Source: Acidobacteriota bacterium (GTDB lineage: Bacteria > Acidobacteriota > Vicinamibacteria > Fen-336). Taken from it: DNA of 64,000 nucleotides. The notes under the pieces are model-generated. The model ran no database searches, had not been told where the DNA came from, and worked only from the letters and a program-made list of their open reading frames with translations. Each line of letters begins with the position of its first letter. The stretch's first letter is position 1. A program made the translations under genes and the position numbers. Shown piece after piece: positions 43,072-51,623 of the stretch. The stretch spans positions 1 through 64,000 of the forward strand of contig JAJDNS010000081.1 in NCBI GenBank assembly GCA_022340585.1, in the 5' to 3' direction.

Positions 43072-44303
43072 TGCGCCTCGGGGTGGCGTGCCTGCTGACC
43101 GCCGCGTCGGCACTGGCGGCTGGCTGCGCCAGCCTGAGCCCGAAGACGGACCCGTCCCGACCCACCCCGCTGATGGAGGAGAGGGGGGCCACGATGTCGG
43201 CGGTCGAGATGCGCCACCGCGTCGACGCCCTGGTGCCCTCCATGCTGGCGTTCGTCGACGAGACAACGAGTCGGATCCGGGCCGAGACCACGGATCCCGA
43301 GATCCGGAGGCGGGCGCTCTCCCTCAAGATCGAGACGCTTCCCGTCGTCTATCGGGCCGCCTTCCAGACCGATCCCCTGGCCGCGGCCCTGGACCTCTGG
43401 CTGCTCTCGTACCAGTTGGAGGATTGCCTCGAGGCGGGCGTGGGCCCCTGCGACTTCGGCCCCCAGCAGCCGATCGCCCGCGACGCGGCCCGGGCCCAGC
43501 GCGAGGAGCTGGACCGGCAGTTCGCGGCTGTCAGCGAGCATCCCGAGCTCGCCGCACGGGACCGGGAGCTCGTTCGGGAGGTGGCCGGCAACTATCCCCT
43601 CGAGGACGAGGGGGCGATCCGTCGCCGTCGCACGATGACCCTGGAGCTGCTCGAGGCCATGGACGCCGAGGGCGTCGGGGTGTTCGACGTCGTCGGTGAC
43701 GTGTCCACGACGCTCGCCAATCTCGCCGACCGCCTGAACCTCTACATGGGCGACGCCACGCGCCTGGGGCGTTGGCAGGCCGAGCTCCTCGCCGAGGACG
43801 TGGCCAGCTGGCCGGAGATCGACCGCGCGCTCACCGCCCTGGATCGCCTGGCCGAGTCGGTGGAGCTCGTCAACCGGACGCTCGAGCCCGAGGCACTGGA
43901 CGCCCTGATCGACCGGCCCCTGGACCTGGTCCAGGCCGAGCGGCAGATCATCCTCGCCGACGTCGAGCGACAGCGTGTCCTCACCCTGGAGTACGTCACC
44001 GCCGAGCGGCAGGCCGTGGTCGAGGACCTGCTCGCGGGTGTTCAGGCCGAGCGGGTGGCCACGCTGGCCCAGGTGCGCCAGGAGCGCCTGGAGACCCTCG
44101 AGGAGATCGACCGGATTCGTCAGGAGGTGACCGCGGATGCCGTCACCCAGGGGTTTCGACTCGTGGACCACCTCATCTGGCGGTTGGCCCAGCTCCTGGG
44201 GGTCGGGCTCGGGCTGGCGGCGTTTCTGGCCTGGCTGGTCCTGCGCACGGGCCGGGTGAGGCTCGGCCGCGCGGGAGGGGGCGTGGAGGAAGGCCCGCGA
44301 TGA
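43071..44303 (+). CDS. Unknown lipoprotein with long helical region and C-terminal TM
   Basis: A 410-aa protein. Lipobox ASALAAGC (Cys20), then a mostly helical chain with regular charged heptads, especially residues 270-370 (ERQIILADVERQRVLTLEYV, RQAVVEDLLAGVQAERVATL), which looks like coiled coil with repeated A-E-R-Q units. A hydrophobic segment (LLGVGLGLAAFLAWLVL) lies near the C-terminus. A lipid anchor at one end and a membrane helix at the other suggest a rod spanning between membranes or lying along one. I do not recognise a family. Overlaps the next gene by 4 nt. Confidence 0.75.
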   Translation: MRLGVACLLTAASALAAGCASLSPKTDPSRPTPLMEERGATMSAVEMRHRVDALVPSMLAFVDETTSRIRAETTDPEIRRRALSLKIETLPVVYRAAFQTDPLAAALDLWLLSYQLEDCLEAGVGPCDFGPQQPIARDAARAQREELDRQFAAVSEHPELAARDRELVREVAGNYPLEDEGAIRRRRTMTLELLEAMDAEGVGVFDVVGDVSTTLANLADRLNLYMGDATRLGRWQAELLAEDVASWPEIDRALTALDRLAESVELVNRTLEPEALDALIDRPLDLVQAERQIILADVERQRVLTLEYVTAERQAVVEDLLAGVQAERVATLAQVRQERLETLEEIDRIRQEVTADAVTQGFRLVDHLIWRLAQLLGVGLGLAAFLAWLVLRTGRVRLGRAGGGVEEGPR

Positions 44304-45358
44304 CGAGCGATCGCGTCCGGAGTCTCGGGCTGGCCTGCGCGGTGGTGGCGCTGGGGTGCACGGGGTCGGCCCCCGTCGACGACCCGGTGCCGGAGAAGAG
44401 CGAGGAGGACGCGATGGACCTCGTGGAGATCTCGAACGGCGCGATCACGGTGGGCGCGTTGCCGGCCCTGGGAGGCCGGGTCGTGGTGTTGAGGACGACC
44501 GACGGCGAGAACCTCCTCCACTCCGACCCGAAGTTCTGGAAGGCACCGTTCCCGAAGCCCGCGCTCGAGACGCCTTTTGCCCCGTGGAACGGGCGGATCG
44601 TCTGGGTGGGTCCCCAGTCCGGCTTCTGGTCGCAGCAGGAGGTGCGCCCCGAGATCACGGAAGCGGGCTGGCCGCCGGATCCGTTCAACGAGGCGGGCCG
44701 GTTCGAGATCCTGGAGCGGACACCGGCCCGGCTGAGGCTGATCGGGCCCCTCAGCCCGGTGACGGGCCTCGTCCTCGAGCACGACTACGAGATCACCGGG
44801 GAGCGCACGGTGCGGATGGCGGTGACCGCGTCCAACGGCCGGACCGAGCCCGTCTCCTGGGACCTGTGGCCCAACACCCGGGTTCGCCCGGAGGGACACC
44901 CCTACGTGCCGCTGGGTCCGGTGGAGCCGTTGCGGGTGGACGGCCCCGATCCCGGTCAGGAATTCGTGGGCGCGTATCCTCACGAGGTCGTCGACGGGTG
45001 GCTCGCGATGCCCCCCGGCGCCCAGCCGGAGCCGGGCCAGCGGAGGCTCTCGGCCAAGGCCTTCGTGCGGCCCTCGCAGGGCCTGATCGCGTTCTTCCAC
45101 GGGCGGCACCTCCTGGTCATCCGTGCCGAGATGGTCCCGGTGGAAGAGCTGCACCCGGAGCAGGCGTTCGTGGAGATCTACCGGGGCGCGGGGACCGAGC
45201 CGGAGCACTCGATCCTCGAGCTCGAGATGCACGGCCCCTACGAGACCCTGGCTCCCGGTGCGTCGATGAGCTTCGAGCAGACCTTCGAGGTGCTCGACTA
45301 CGACGGGGGAGACACCCAGGCCGACCACCTCGCCCGGCTGGCTGAGCTCGGCCCCTGA
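44300..45358 (+). CDS. DUF4380-like lipoprotein, mutarotase-like fold
   Basis: A 352-aa predicted lipoprotein (VVALGC, Cys20). The body resembles DUF4380 or galactose-mutarotase-like beta-supersandwich proteins: VEISNGAITVGALPALGGRVVVLRTTDGENLLHSDP and then FAPWNGRIVWVGPQSGFW, with paired Trp, Asn and Asp/Glu residues along strands. This fold usually binds carbohydrates. It ends the VOC-lipoprotein operon, so the three exported proteins may act on one substrate, but nothing here identifies it. A family III hairpin follows the stop. Confidence 0.75.
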   Translation: MTSDRVRSLGLACAVVALGCTGSAPVDDPVPEKSEEDAMDLVEISNGAITVGALPALGGRVVVLRTTDGENLLHSDPKFWKAPFPKPALETPFAPWNGRIVWVGPQSGFWSQQEVRPEITEAGWPPDPFNEAGRFEILERTPARLRLIGPLSPVTGLVLEHDYEITGERTVRMAVTASNGRTEPVSWDLWPNTRVRPEGHPYVPLGPVEPLRVDGPDPGQEFVGAYPHEVVDGWLAMPPGAQPEPGQRRLSAKAFVRPSQGLIAFFHGRHLLVIRAEMVPVEELHPEQAFVEIYRGAGTEPEHSILELEMHGPYETLAPGASMSFEQTFEVLDYDGGDTQADHLARLAELGP

Positions 45359-45390
45359 GCCACCGCGGAACGGAGAACGGAGAACGGAAG

Positions 45391-45429
45391 ACTCCGAGTC
45401 CGACGTTCGAACGTTGCCGGACTCGGAGT
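45391..45429. repeat. Family III CGAGTCCG hairpin between convergent genes
   Basis: A perfect 12-bp stem, ACTCCGAGTCCG (45391-45402) with its complement (45418-45429), whose loop contains the 12-bp palindrome ACGTTCGAACGT. It shares its core with the repeat at 6577-6642 and ends 5 nt before the neighbouring minus-strand gene's stop. It probably works as a bidirectional terminator. Confidence 0.75.
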
Positions 45430-45433
45430 GACC

Positions 45434-46156
45434 TCAGTCAGCGGGGACGGGAACGAACACTCGCTCCAGCGTCATGGAGGTTCCGGCCTCGGTCACGTGT
45501 ACGGTGACGGTCAGGAGCTCTCCGTCGGGCGCGAGCGCGAAGACCTCGTCGACGTCGACCCCGTCGGTCCTCCAGGTCTCCACGTGGAGCCTGCCTTTCT
45601 CCCAGCGTGCCTCTGTCGCCGACTGACCGCCGGGCGCCTGGCGCCGGGTCCCGTCGGGGTGGAGCCCGCGCACGCGGCTCTCGTCGTCGTCCTCCTGGAT
45701 CAGGATGAGCGAGGACCTCTGGGCGATGGTGAGCGCCTCCGGCAGGTCGAGGACGTACTCGTACGCGGCCCTGGCATCCGAGCGGCCCGACCCGGACGAC
45801 CCCGTCCGAAACGGATCGTCCGAGCCACCGGCACCAGTCATGCCCGGGGTCATGATGTCGACGCCGGGGCCGGTGGGGGTTCCGCCGTCACGGGGATCTC
45901 GAGGCGTGCCGCGCCGCCCCGGGCTCGTTGGCCGGTGCACGGGACCGGAGTCGTCGGTGCGCACCCCCGCCATGGCTTCCTTCACCTTCTGACCGGGATC
46001 GTCGCTCCGGTCAGGATCGAGGCGCCAGTGGCCGGTCAGGCTCAGGCCCGGCGGGGGACCTGAGGCCGGCGCCGCTCCCTCGGACTCCTGCGCGAACGCC
46101 GCGGGGGCCGCCAGCACCACCAGGCTCACGACGACGGCGAGAGCTCTCCCCTCCAC
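45434..46156 (-). CDS. Unknown secreted protein
   Basis: A 240-aa protein with signal peptide ([18 protein letters not shown]). An acidic Gly/Pro/Ser-rich low-complexity stretch (about 40-130) precedes a beta-rich C-terminal domain ([73 protein letters not shown]). This domain type recurs in secreted Acidobacteriota proteins, to my knowledge without a known role. GTG start. Convergent with the DUF4380 gene; upstream lies the recombination scar. Confidence 0.7.
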   Translation of the reverse strand: MEGRALAVVVSLVVLAAPAAFAQESEGAAPASGPPPGLSLTGHWRLDPDRSDDPGQKVKEAMAGVRTDDSGPVHRPTSPGRRGTPRDPRDGGTPTGPGVDIMTPGMTGAGGSDDPFRTGSSGSGRSDARAAYEYVLDLPEALTIAQRSSLILIQEDDDESRVRGLHPDGTRRQAPGGQSATEARWEKGRLHVETWRTDGVDVDEVFALAPDGELLTVTVHVTEAGTSMTLERVFVPVPAD

Positions 46157-46196
46157 AACCCCATTACGATGACTCTCCCCCGGAAGATGTCAATAG

Positions 46197-46306
46197 GACG
46201 AACGAACCGAAGAGACCGAGGTGAGATCCGCCGGGTTCCACGCGCCCAGCGTCGTGCGCCTGGAAGTCGAGCCCGCCGAGACCGAGGTCTACGTCGACGG
46301 GTACCC
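46197..46306 (+). pseudogene. PEGA-domain protein remnant
   Basis: The plus strand reads [18 protein letters not shown], a strong match to the PEGA surface-layer-associated repeat, which normally continues AGTVDDFDG. Here sequence changes right after VDGY into the antisense of a response regulator gene, and the frame stops at 46319. No start codon context or signal peptide remains. It is a fragment of a larger exported protein. Confidence 0.65.
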
Positions 46307-46800
46307 CGGTGCTCGATGAAGTAGCGCAGGAGCTTGAACTCCAGGCTCGGCAGATCGACGGGCTTGCCCGCGCGGGACACCTGGGCGCGCCGGAAGTCGA
46401 CGCGGACGTCGCCAAAGGTGAAGCTCCCGGTCGTCCCCGGCTCCGCGCCCTGTCGCCGGCGCAGCACCGCCTCGATGCGGGCCAGCAGCTCCATCATGTC
46501 GAACGGCTTGGGGAGGTAGTCGTCGGCGCCCAGCTTGAGTCCCAGCACGCGGTCGATGACCTGGCTTCGGGCGGTGAGCATCAGGACGGGGGTCTCCACC
46601 TTCTTCTGGCGCAGGTCCCGAAGCACGTCGAAGCCGCCCCGGCCAGGGAGCGCGACGTCCAGCAGGATGAGGTCGAACGAGCCTTCGAGGGCGCGCTCGA
46701 AACCCGAGTCTCCGTCCTGTGCGCTCTCCACCTCGTAGCCAGTCGCCCTTCGCCCCGGGGCCCGCCCACCAGGCCCATTTACATACCCCTTCGCGCCCAT
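46302..46800 (-). pseudogene. OmpR-family response regulator remnant, truncated at both ends
   Basis: From about 46745 the minus strand reads [20 protein letters not shown], then the phosphoacceptor Asp in [13 protein letters not shown], the switch Thr in MLTARS and Lys in YLPKPFD, followed by the start of a winged helix ([16 protein letters not shown]). The first about 30 residues, with the acidic pair that binds magnesium, are replaced by unrelated low-complexity codons after an in-frame ATG at 46800. The recognition helix and wing are gone, replaced by the antisense of the PEGA remnant. Neither phosphorylation nor DNA binding should work. Confidence 0.8.
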
Positions 46801-46887
46801 GAAGACTCCCACCGGTTCGCGACCGAGCTTGGAGGATGAACACGCAGCCTCGGACGAGGCAAGAGACGCGACGAAAGGAACGCAGTC

Positions 46888-47394
46888 ATGCTTCAGAAGC
46901 TCGTCACTGTGGTCGGCATCGGCGCCCTGGTCGGGCTCGGGGCTTCCCGTGCGACCGCTCAGCCGTTTGGCCCGGGTCGGGGTGACCACGGTCCGCGAGG
47001 GTTCCGTGGACCGGCCGGTGTCCTGGACCTCACCGAAGAGCAGCAGGCTGGCGCCCGCGACATCTTCGAACGGCAGCGTCCGGAGATGGAGGCGCTGCGC
47101 GAGCAGATGCGTGAGAACCGGAAGGCGCTGCGCGACTCCCTCGAGAGCGGCGGGGCAGACCCCTGTGTCGTCGGCGAGATCGTGCTCGAGGGACACGCCC
47201 TGCAGGAGAAGGGCCGCGCGTTGCGAGAGCGGTCCAGGGAGGCCTTCGCCGGACTCCTGAACGCGGAGCAGAAGAAGAGCCTCGAGACACTCGAGGCCGC
47301 ACGGGCCCTCGTCGGGCCGAACGGCCGCGGCGACATGATGGGCCCGCGCGGTGATGGCTGGGGTCCCCCGGGAGGTGGACCGGACTGGGAGTAG
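46888..47394 (+). CDS. Spy/CpxP-like periplasmic protein
   Basis: A 168-aa secreted protein (signal peptide through RATAQ). [38 protein letters not shown] and [14 protein letters not shown] are the LTxxQ-type helices of the Spy/CpxP/zinc-resistance family. Gly/Pro/Arg-rich ends flank the helices. Such proteins act as periplasmic chaperones or metal-binding envelope stress factors. It lies next to the broken response regulator, which might once have controlled it, as CpxR controls CpxP and Spy. Confidence 0.8.
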   Translation: MLQKLVTVVGIGALVGLGASRATAQPFGPGRGDHGPRGFRGPAGVLDLTEEQQAGARDIFERQRPEMEALREQMRENRKALRDSLESGGADPCVVGEIVLEGHALQEKGRALRERSREAFAGLLNAEQKKSLETLEAARALVGPNGRGDMMGPRGDGWGPPGGGPDWE

Positions 47395-47667
47395 ACGCGA
47401 AGGCCGTCACTTGAAGTGCCCCCGCCCGGGGGGGTCGCGTCGAAGCGAACGGCGTGGCCCTCCGGGCTCTTGTGCGCGGGACGGCGTCCACGACCCGGTC
47501 GAGCGATCGCCGGTCGGCCTGGTCCTGAGCTGCATGCGACACCGCCCCGACGGCGCCGTGCCCGGGGACGGGACAAACCGTCCCGGCCGGGTTACGCTGG
47601 ATGGGACGTGCCTTCCGGGGTGGCCCCGGGGGGGACCCACGGCCAACGCGGAGCACGAGGCGTCACA

Positions 47668-48122
47668 GTGAGAGAAAAAGCAGCAAGGGCCATACGCTGG
47701 CCGGGTGTCCTGGTGGTGGCGAGCGTGACCGCCCTCGGTCTGTCCGGGTGCGGGGATGGCGGCACCTCCGATGGGGACATGGTCGTCTCCATGAGCTTCA
47801 CCCGGAACCCCGCGACGGCGGTCGCGTCGGAGCTCGAGGGCTTCGACTTCGTCGCTCCCTTCCAGGTCTCCCTCAGGGAGACGGGCGGTCCCGGGGCGCG
47901 ATCTCCGACGTCAACATCAACGTCTACCAGGCCGTCGACGGCGAGCCCGGCGACCTGGCCGAGTCGACGAGGAGCCTCCTGGAGTACGAGACCACCCGGC
48001 TCGAGGCCGGGGGGACCCTCGATCTGCAGTTCAACACGCACTACGCCCTGCTCAACGAGAGGAGTGCCGCACTCATCGACGTCTTCATCTTCTTCACCGA
48101 CGACAACTTCTTCACCCACTAG
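47668..48122 (+). pseudogene. Small lipoprotein gene with a single-base frameshift
   Basis: GTG start with GAGG upstream; lipoprotein signal TALGLSGC, then SMSFTRNPATAVASELEGFDFV and SLRETGGPG. At about 47893-47897 the frame must shift by one base to continue as ISDVNINVYQAVDGEPGDLAES, LLEYETTRLEAGGTLDLQFNTHYALLNERSAALIDVFIFF and a stop at 48122. The slip is at a CGGGGC run, where one extra G would restore a single product of about 150 aa. It may be a sequencing error or a recent mutation. The beta-rich product is of unknown function. Confidence 0.7.
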
Positions 48123-48205
48123 GTCGGCGACCGCCTGACTGTGCAGTGATCCTGTCCCCGGCCTGCTCTGGGCCGTTCCATCTCGTTTCCATGGGAGGCA
48201 TCCTG

Positions 48206-48616
48206 GTGCATCGTGCATTCGCTCTTCTTCTGATCCTCGGGCTCGCCGCGTGCGGCGGCGACGACGCGACGTCTCCCTCGGATCTGGCCCAGATCGTCGT
48301 CCTCGACGTGGTCGTCGGGACCGGCCCGGTGGCCGCGGTCGGGGACGTCGTCACCGTCCACTACGTGGGCCGCTTCACCGACGGCACGCAGTTCGACAGC
48401 TCCTACGACCGCGGCGTGCCATTCGTGTTCACGGTTGGCGCCGGCCAGGTGATCCCCGGCTGGGACCAGGGAGTTCCGGGCATGAGGGTCGGCGGGACGC
48501 GCCGCCTGACCATCCCCCCTCACCTCGCCTACGGCAGCACTGGGAGTCCGCCCACCATTCCGCCCAACTCGACCCTGACCTTCGACATCGAGCTTCTCGC
48601 GATCGAGGGTAAGTAG
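48206..48616 (+). CDS. FKBP-type peptidyl-prolyl isomerase lipoprotein
   Basis: A 136-aa protein. Lipobox LGLAACG, then an FKBP domain: VTVHYVGRFTDGTQFDSSYDRG, FTVGAGQVIPGWDQGVPGMRVGGTRRLTIPPHLAYGS and IPPNSTLTFDIELLAI. The active-site aromatic/Asp set (Tyr, Phe, Asp, Val-Ile-Pro-Gly-Trp and Tyr) is intact, so it should catalyse prolyl isomerisation in the envelope. GTG 48206 is preferred since GGGAGG lies 7 nt upstream and it begins the lipoprotein signal; an ATG at 48191 is possible. Confidence 0.92.
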   Translation: MHRAFALLLILGLAACGGDDATSPSDLAQIVVLDVVVGTGPVAAVGDVVTVHYVGRFTDGTQFDSSYDRGVPFVFTVGAGQVIPGWDQGVPGMRVGGTRRLTIPPHLAYGSTGSPPTIPPNSTLTFDIELLAIEGK

Positions 48617-48633
48617 CGGCCTTCGAGTGAGGT

Positions 48634-48661
48634 CCGGGAGGGGCACGATCGCCCCTCCCGG
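48634..48661. terminator. Bidirectional hairpin terminator
   Basis: A perfect 11-bp stem CCGGGAGGGGC / GCCCCTCCCGG with loop ACGATC between the convergent FKBP and permease genes. Confidence 0.75.
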
Positions 48662-48672
48662 AGGCCTCGCGC

Positions 48673-50091
48673 CTACTCCGTCCTGGCCGTGACGCTCGGG
48701 AGCGGGACCACCGGCGACAGGAGCCCGGCCTTGGCGCACAACCAGTAGACCAGGGCGCCGGCCACGAAGGCCAGGACCGGAGCCGCGGGCACGGCCACGC
48801 CGAGGTTCGGGAGAATCCCGACGACGAACCCGACGGCCCAGGCGATCCACCCTGCGGGATTGAAGCCGGCCCGGGGGCCGGTCCAGGTGCCCTTGTTCAT
48901 CAGGTAGTCCACGAACATGGCGCCGCAGATCGGACCGAACGAGGCGCCGATGATCACGAAGACGGGAACGACTCTTCCCGCGAGTCCCGTCACCGCCAGG
49001 ACGATGCTGATGGCCGCACCGATGCCCACCGAGAGGAAGGGGTTGACCTTCGGCAGGGTCGTCTTGAAGCTGTTCGCCGCGATGAAGGACGAGAAGCAGG
49101 CGGCGGGGAAGGCGGCCAGCGCCAGGAGGAAGGCCATCCACTTGAAGGCCGTGGCCCCCAGGATCACCGGGATGAGGTTGACGGCGTTGAGGATGAACCC
49201 TCCGGACTCCTTGCCCGCGTCCACCGCCTTCGTCGCCATGTCGGCCGAGCCGTAGACTCCGGCCACGATCAGCGTGGAGAGCCCGGCGGTCAGGAGGATC
49301 GCCAGGGCAATGCCCACGAGGCCGCCCATCTGGACGTCGCCCCGGTCGCGGCTGTTGGTGCCGAAGTCCACGCCCGCGGCCCCCGCGGTGGCGAAGAAGC
49401 CCACCACGTAGGTCAGGACGAAGGCGAGAACCCCGAACATGGACAGGGCTGCCGGGGCGTCGGGCACGACGGCCTGGTGGGCCTCGACGAGCTTGGTCAC
49501 CTCCATACCCCCGACGGAGCCGATGGTCTTGAAGAAGAGGATGAGAAGGATCGCGAGGGGGATCAGGGGAAGGTACGTGGCCACCCGCCCGACGTACTGA
49601 ATTCCCTTCAGGCCCACGAAGGCGGCGAGCACGCCCCAGACCACCATGATGATCTCCGGGCGATCCAGCTTGAAGACCTCGTTGAGGGCCAACGACGAGG
49701 CGAAGATGTTGACGCCCAGCCATCCGAACTGGAGCAGCCCCATGAGGAAGCCGGGCATGATGAACCCGCCCTGGGCCCCGTAGGTCGAGGTCCCCACGAT
49801 GTAGAGGGGAAGGCCGGTCTTCTGACCCAGCAGACCTGGGACGAGGTAGAAGAAGAAGTGGCAGATGAGCGCGGCCACCACGAGGCTGATCAGGGCCCAG
49901 CCGACGCCGCCGGCCAGGGTGCCCCCGAGGTTGGGAGCCACGGCCGCGTCCTGCCAGAACACGAACCAGAGGAAGATGCCGGCGTAGGTGGGCGCGGTGT
50001 TCTTGAACCACGGCGCCCGGTTCTCCGCCGGGTTGGGCATCGCGCTCGTGATGTAGTTCGGAAGTGCGGTGGTCGTCGTTTCGTTGCTCAT
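48673..50091 (-). CDS. NCS1-family (cytosine/purine permease-like) transporter
   Basis: A 472-aa polytopic protein with about 12 membrane helices. N-terminal NRAPWFKNTAPTYAGIFLWFVFWQD is the region before and in TM1; AGAAGVDFGTNSRDRGDV is a conserved loop; KTTLPKVNPFLSVGIGAAISIVL follows in the second half. Likely imports a nucleobase or related small molecule. The start MSNETTT is chosen over an upstream ATG because of CGGAG at proper spacing. Single gene, with a long 5' region upstream. Confidence 0.8.
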   Translation of the reverse strand: MSNETTTTALPNYITSAMPNPAENRAPWFKNTAPTYAGIFLWFVFWQDAAVAPNLGGTLAGGVGWALISLVVAALICHFFFYLVPGLLGQKTGLPLYIVGTSTYGAQGGFIMPGFLMGLLQFGWLGVNIFASSLALNEVFKLDRPEIIMVVWGVLAAFVGLKGIQYVGRVATYLPLIPLAILLILFFKTIGSVGGMEVTKLVEAHQAVVPDAPAALSMFGVLAFVLTYVVGFFATAGAAGVDFGTNSRDRGDVQMGGLVGIALAILLTAGLSTLIVAGVYGSADMATKAVDAGKESGGFILNAVNLIPVILGATAFKWMAFLLALAAFPAACFSSFIAANSFKTTLPKVNPFLSVGIGAAISIVLAVTGLAGRVVPVFVIIGASFGPICGAMFVDYLMNKGTWTGPRAGFNPAGWIAWAVGFVVGILPNLGVAVPAAPVLAFVAGALVYWLCAKAGLLSPVVPLPSVTARTE

Positions 50092-50663
50092 GGCGCTCCG
50101 TTGCGTGGAGTCCACGGCCCAGGGCGCCGAACCGGAGACTCCACCGACTAAACAGCCCCAGTCGGTCGGGGCCGCCCCCCGGCTCCGGGACCCCGAGTGA
50201 CTCGAGCCGATCGAAGCTGGAGGAAGGTGCCCTGTACGGCACCGGGACGTTACTCCGGGCCCCCGGGGCTGTCAACGCAGGCGTGGCCGGGCTCCCCGAT
50301 CCCGGCCGCCGGGTCGCCCGGACGAGGCCGGGGGCGCCGCGGGGCAGGTGGGAAGACGGATCCCACGCGTGGCACACAAAGTGCATACCTGTGGTCGGCA
50401 GGAGCGATGGTGGCAGGGAATCAGACCGACTCAGAGAGGCACTTCCAGCCCCGTTGGGGGCGTGGTTGGCCGCCCCTGCGGCCGGCCGTCCAGTGCGACG
50501 GCCTGACCGGCATCCACAAGAGGTGGCGCCAGACAGACTTGCCGACCCCATATGGAGGTGAGTCGCTGGGCGTGATCGGGAAGGCCCCCCGCCTCGTGGG
50601 GAAGAAGGCAGAGGAGGAGCCGGCCGTTCTGGATGCGGTGTCCAGGACGGCTGTTCTCGAGAC
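50092..50663. other. Long intergenic region between the permease and MinD-like genes
   Basis: 572 bases with no credible gene: open frames here lack recognisable features and start context. It must hold the promoters of the two divergent genes, but I see no convincing -35/-10 pair. Short GC palindromes (such as GGCCCCCGGGGCT near 50260) are not distinctive. Confidence 0.4.
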
Positions 50664-51623
50664 ATGGCACTAGCGGTGTCCGAAACGCTGTCTCTGGCTC
50701 GGACAACGAGACGGCGTCAGATCTGGTCGGTCGGGGGCGGCAAGGGTGGAATCGGCAAGTCCCTGATCACCGCGTCCCTCGGCTGGCAGCTGGCCCGCAT
50801 GGGTCAGCGTGTCGTTCTCGTCGACGCCGACCTCGGCGGGGCCAACCTCCACACCTGCCTCGGTCTGCCCACCCCCGAGCGGACGCTGACCGACTTCATC
50901 CAGCGGCGGGTGGACACGATCGAGGAAGCGCTGGCCGAGACCGGGGCGCCGGGCCTGAGGCTCCTGAGCGGTGCCGGGGACCTGCTCACCGCGGCGAACA
51001 TCAAGCACATGCAGAAGGTCCGGATCCTGAAGAAGCTCCGGAGCCTGGACGTCGACGTGGTGCTGATCGACATCGGGGCCGGAACCTCCTTCAACAGCCT
51101 CGACTTCTTCCTGCTCTCGGACGTCGCGATCCTGGCTGCGGTGCCGGAGCCGAGCTCGATCGAGAACGGGTACCGGTTCATCAAGAGCGCCCTGTACCGC
51201 CGGCTCCGAACGGCCACCCAGTCTCCGTGGGTGCGCGATATGGTGGACCTGGCCACCGACCCCAAGAACGACCAGGGGCTGCGCACGCCGGTGGACCTCG
51301 TGTCCCGGGTCGAGCGAGAGGACCTGGAGGCGGGAGCCGCGATGCGGAGAGAGATGAGCTCCTTCCGCCCCCGCTTTGTCGTCAACGAGGTTCGGGACGA
51401 CCGGGACGTGGTCGTGGGACACCACCTGGTGGCGGCCTGCCGCCGCCACCTCGGCCTTCGCGCCAGCTACACCGGCTACGTGCACTTCGAGGACGCGGTG
51501 TGGCGGGCGGTCCGGCGTCGCCGGCTGTTCATCACCGATGCGCCCACCTCGCGAGCGGCGGAAGACATCCGTCAGTTGACGCGAGACCTGCTCAAGGGCG
51601 AGAGCCTCGGCCTCGGCTACTGA
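50664..51623 (+). CDS. MinD/ParA-family P-loop ATPase
   Basis: A 319-aa SIMIBI ATPase. Deviant Walker A KGGIGKS (27-33, with the signature Lys27), Walker A' DADLGGANLHTCLGL and Walker B-like VVLIDIGAGTSFNSLDFFLLSD are all present. It resembles FlhG/MinD-like ATPases that place cell-pole machinery, but no flagellar or division gene is near. A partner J/HTH protein overlaps its stop codon by 1 nt, so the two are probably a functional pair. No C-terminal amphipathic membrane helix is obvious. Confidence 0.9.
   Translation: MALAVSETLSLARTTRRRQIWSVGGGKGGIGKSLITASLGWQLARMGQRVVLVDADLGGANLHTCLGLPTPERTLTDFIQRRVDTIEEALAETGAPGLRLLSGAGDLLTAANIKHMQKVRILKKLRSLDVDVVLIDIGAGTSFNSLDFFLLSDVAILAAVPEPSSIENGYRFIKSALYRRLRTATQSPWVRDMVDLATDPKNDQGLRTPVDLVSRVEREDLEAGAAMRREMSSFRPRFVVNEVRDDRDVVVGHHLVAACRRHLGLRASYTGYVHFEDAVWRAVRRRRLFITDAPTSRAAEDIRQLTRDLLKGESLGLGY

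Noticed and set aside
46197-46319. Small PEGA-domain gene as a real gene
   Set aside because: No signal peptide, start context or complete domain; it breaks off inside the PEGA motif at the response regulator junction.
48119-50665. Minus-strand open frame of 848 codons
   Set aside because: Out-of-frame reading through the permease gene and the FKBP region; no domain pattern, high Arg/Gly content typical of shifted GC-rich codons.
50197-50673. 158-codon open frame upstream of the MinD-like gene
   Set aside because: No recognisable domain, no ribosome site, biased Pro/Gly/Arg composition; likely non-coding.
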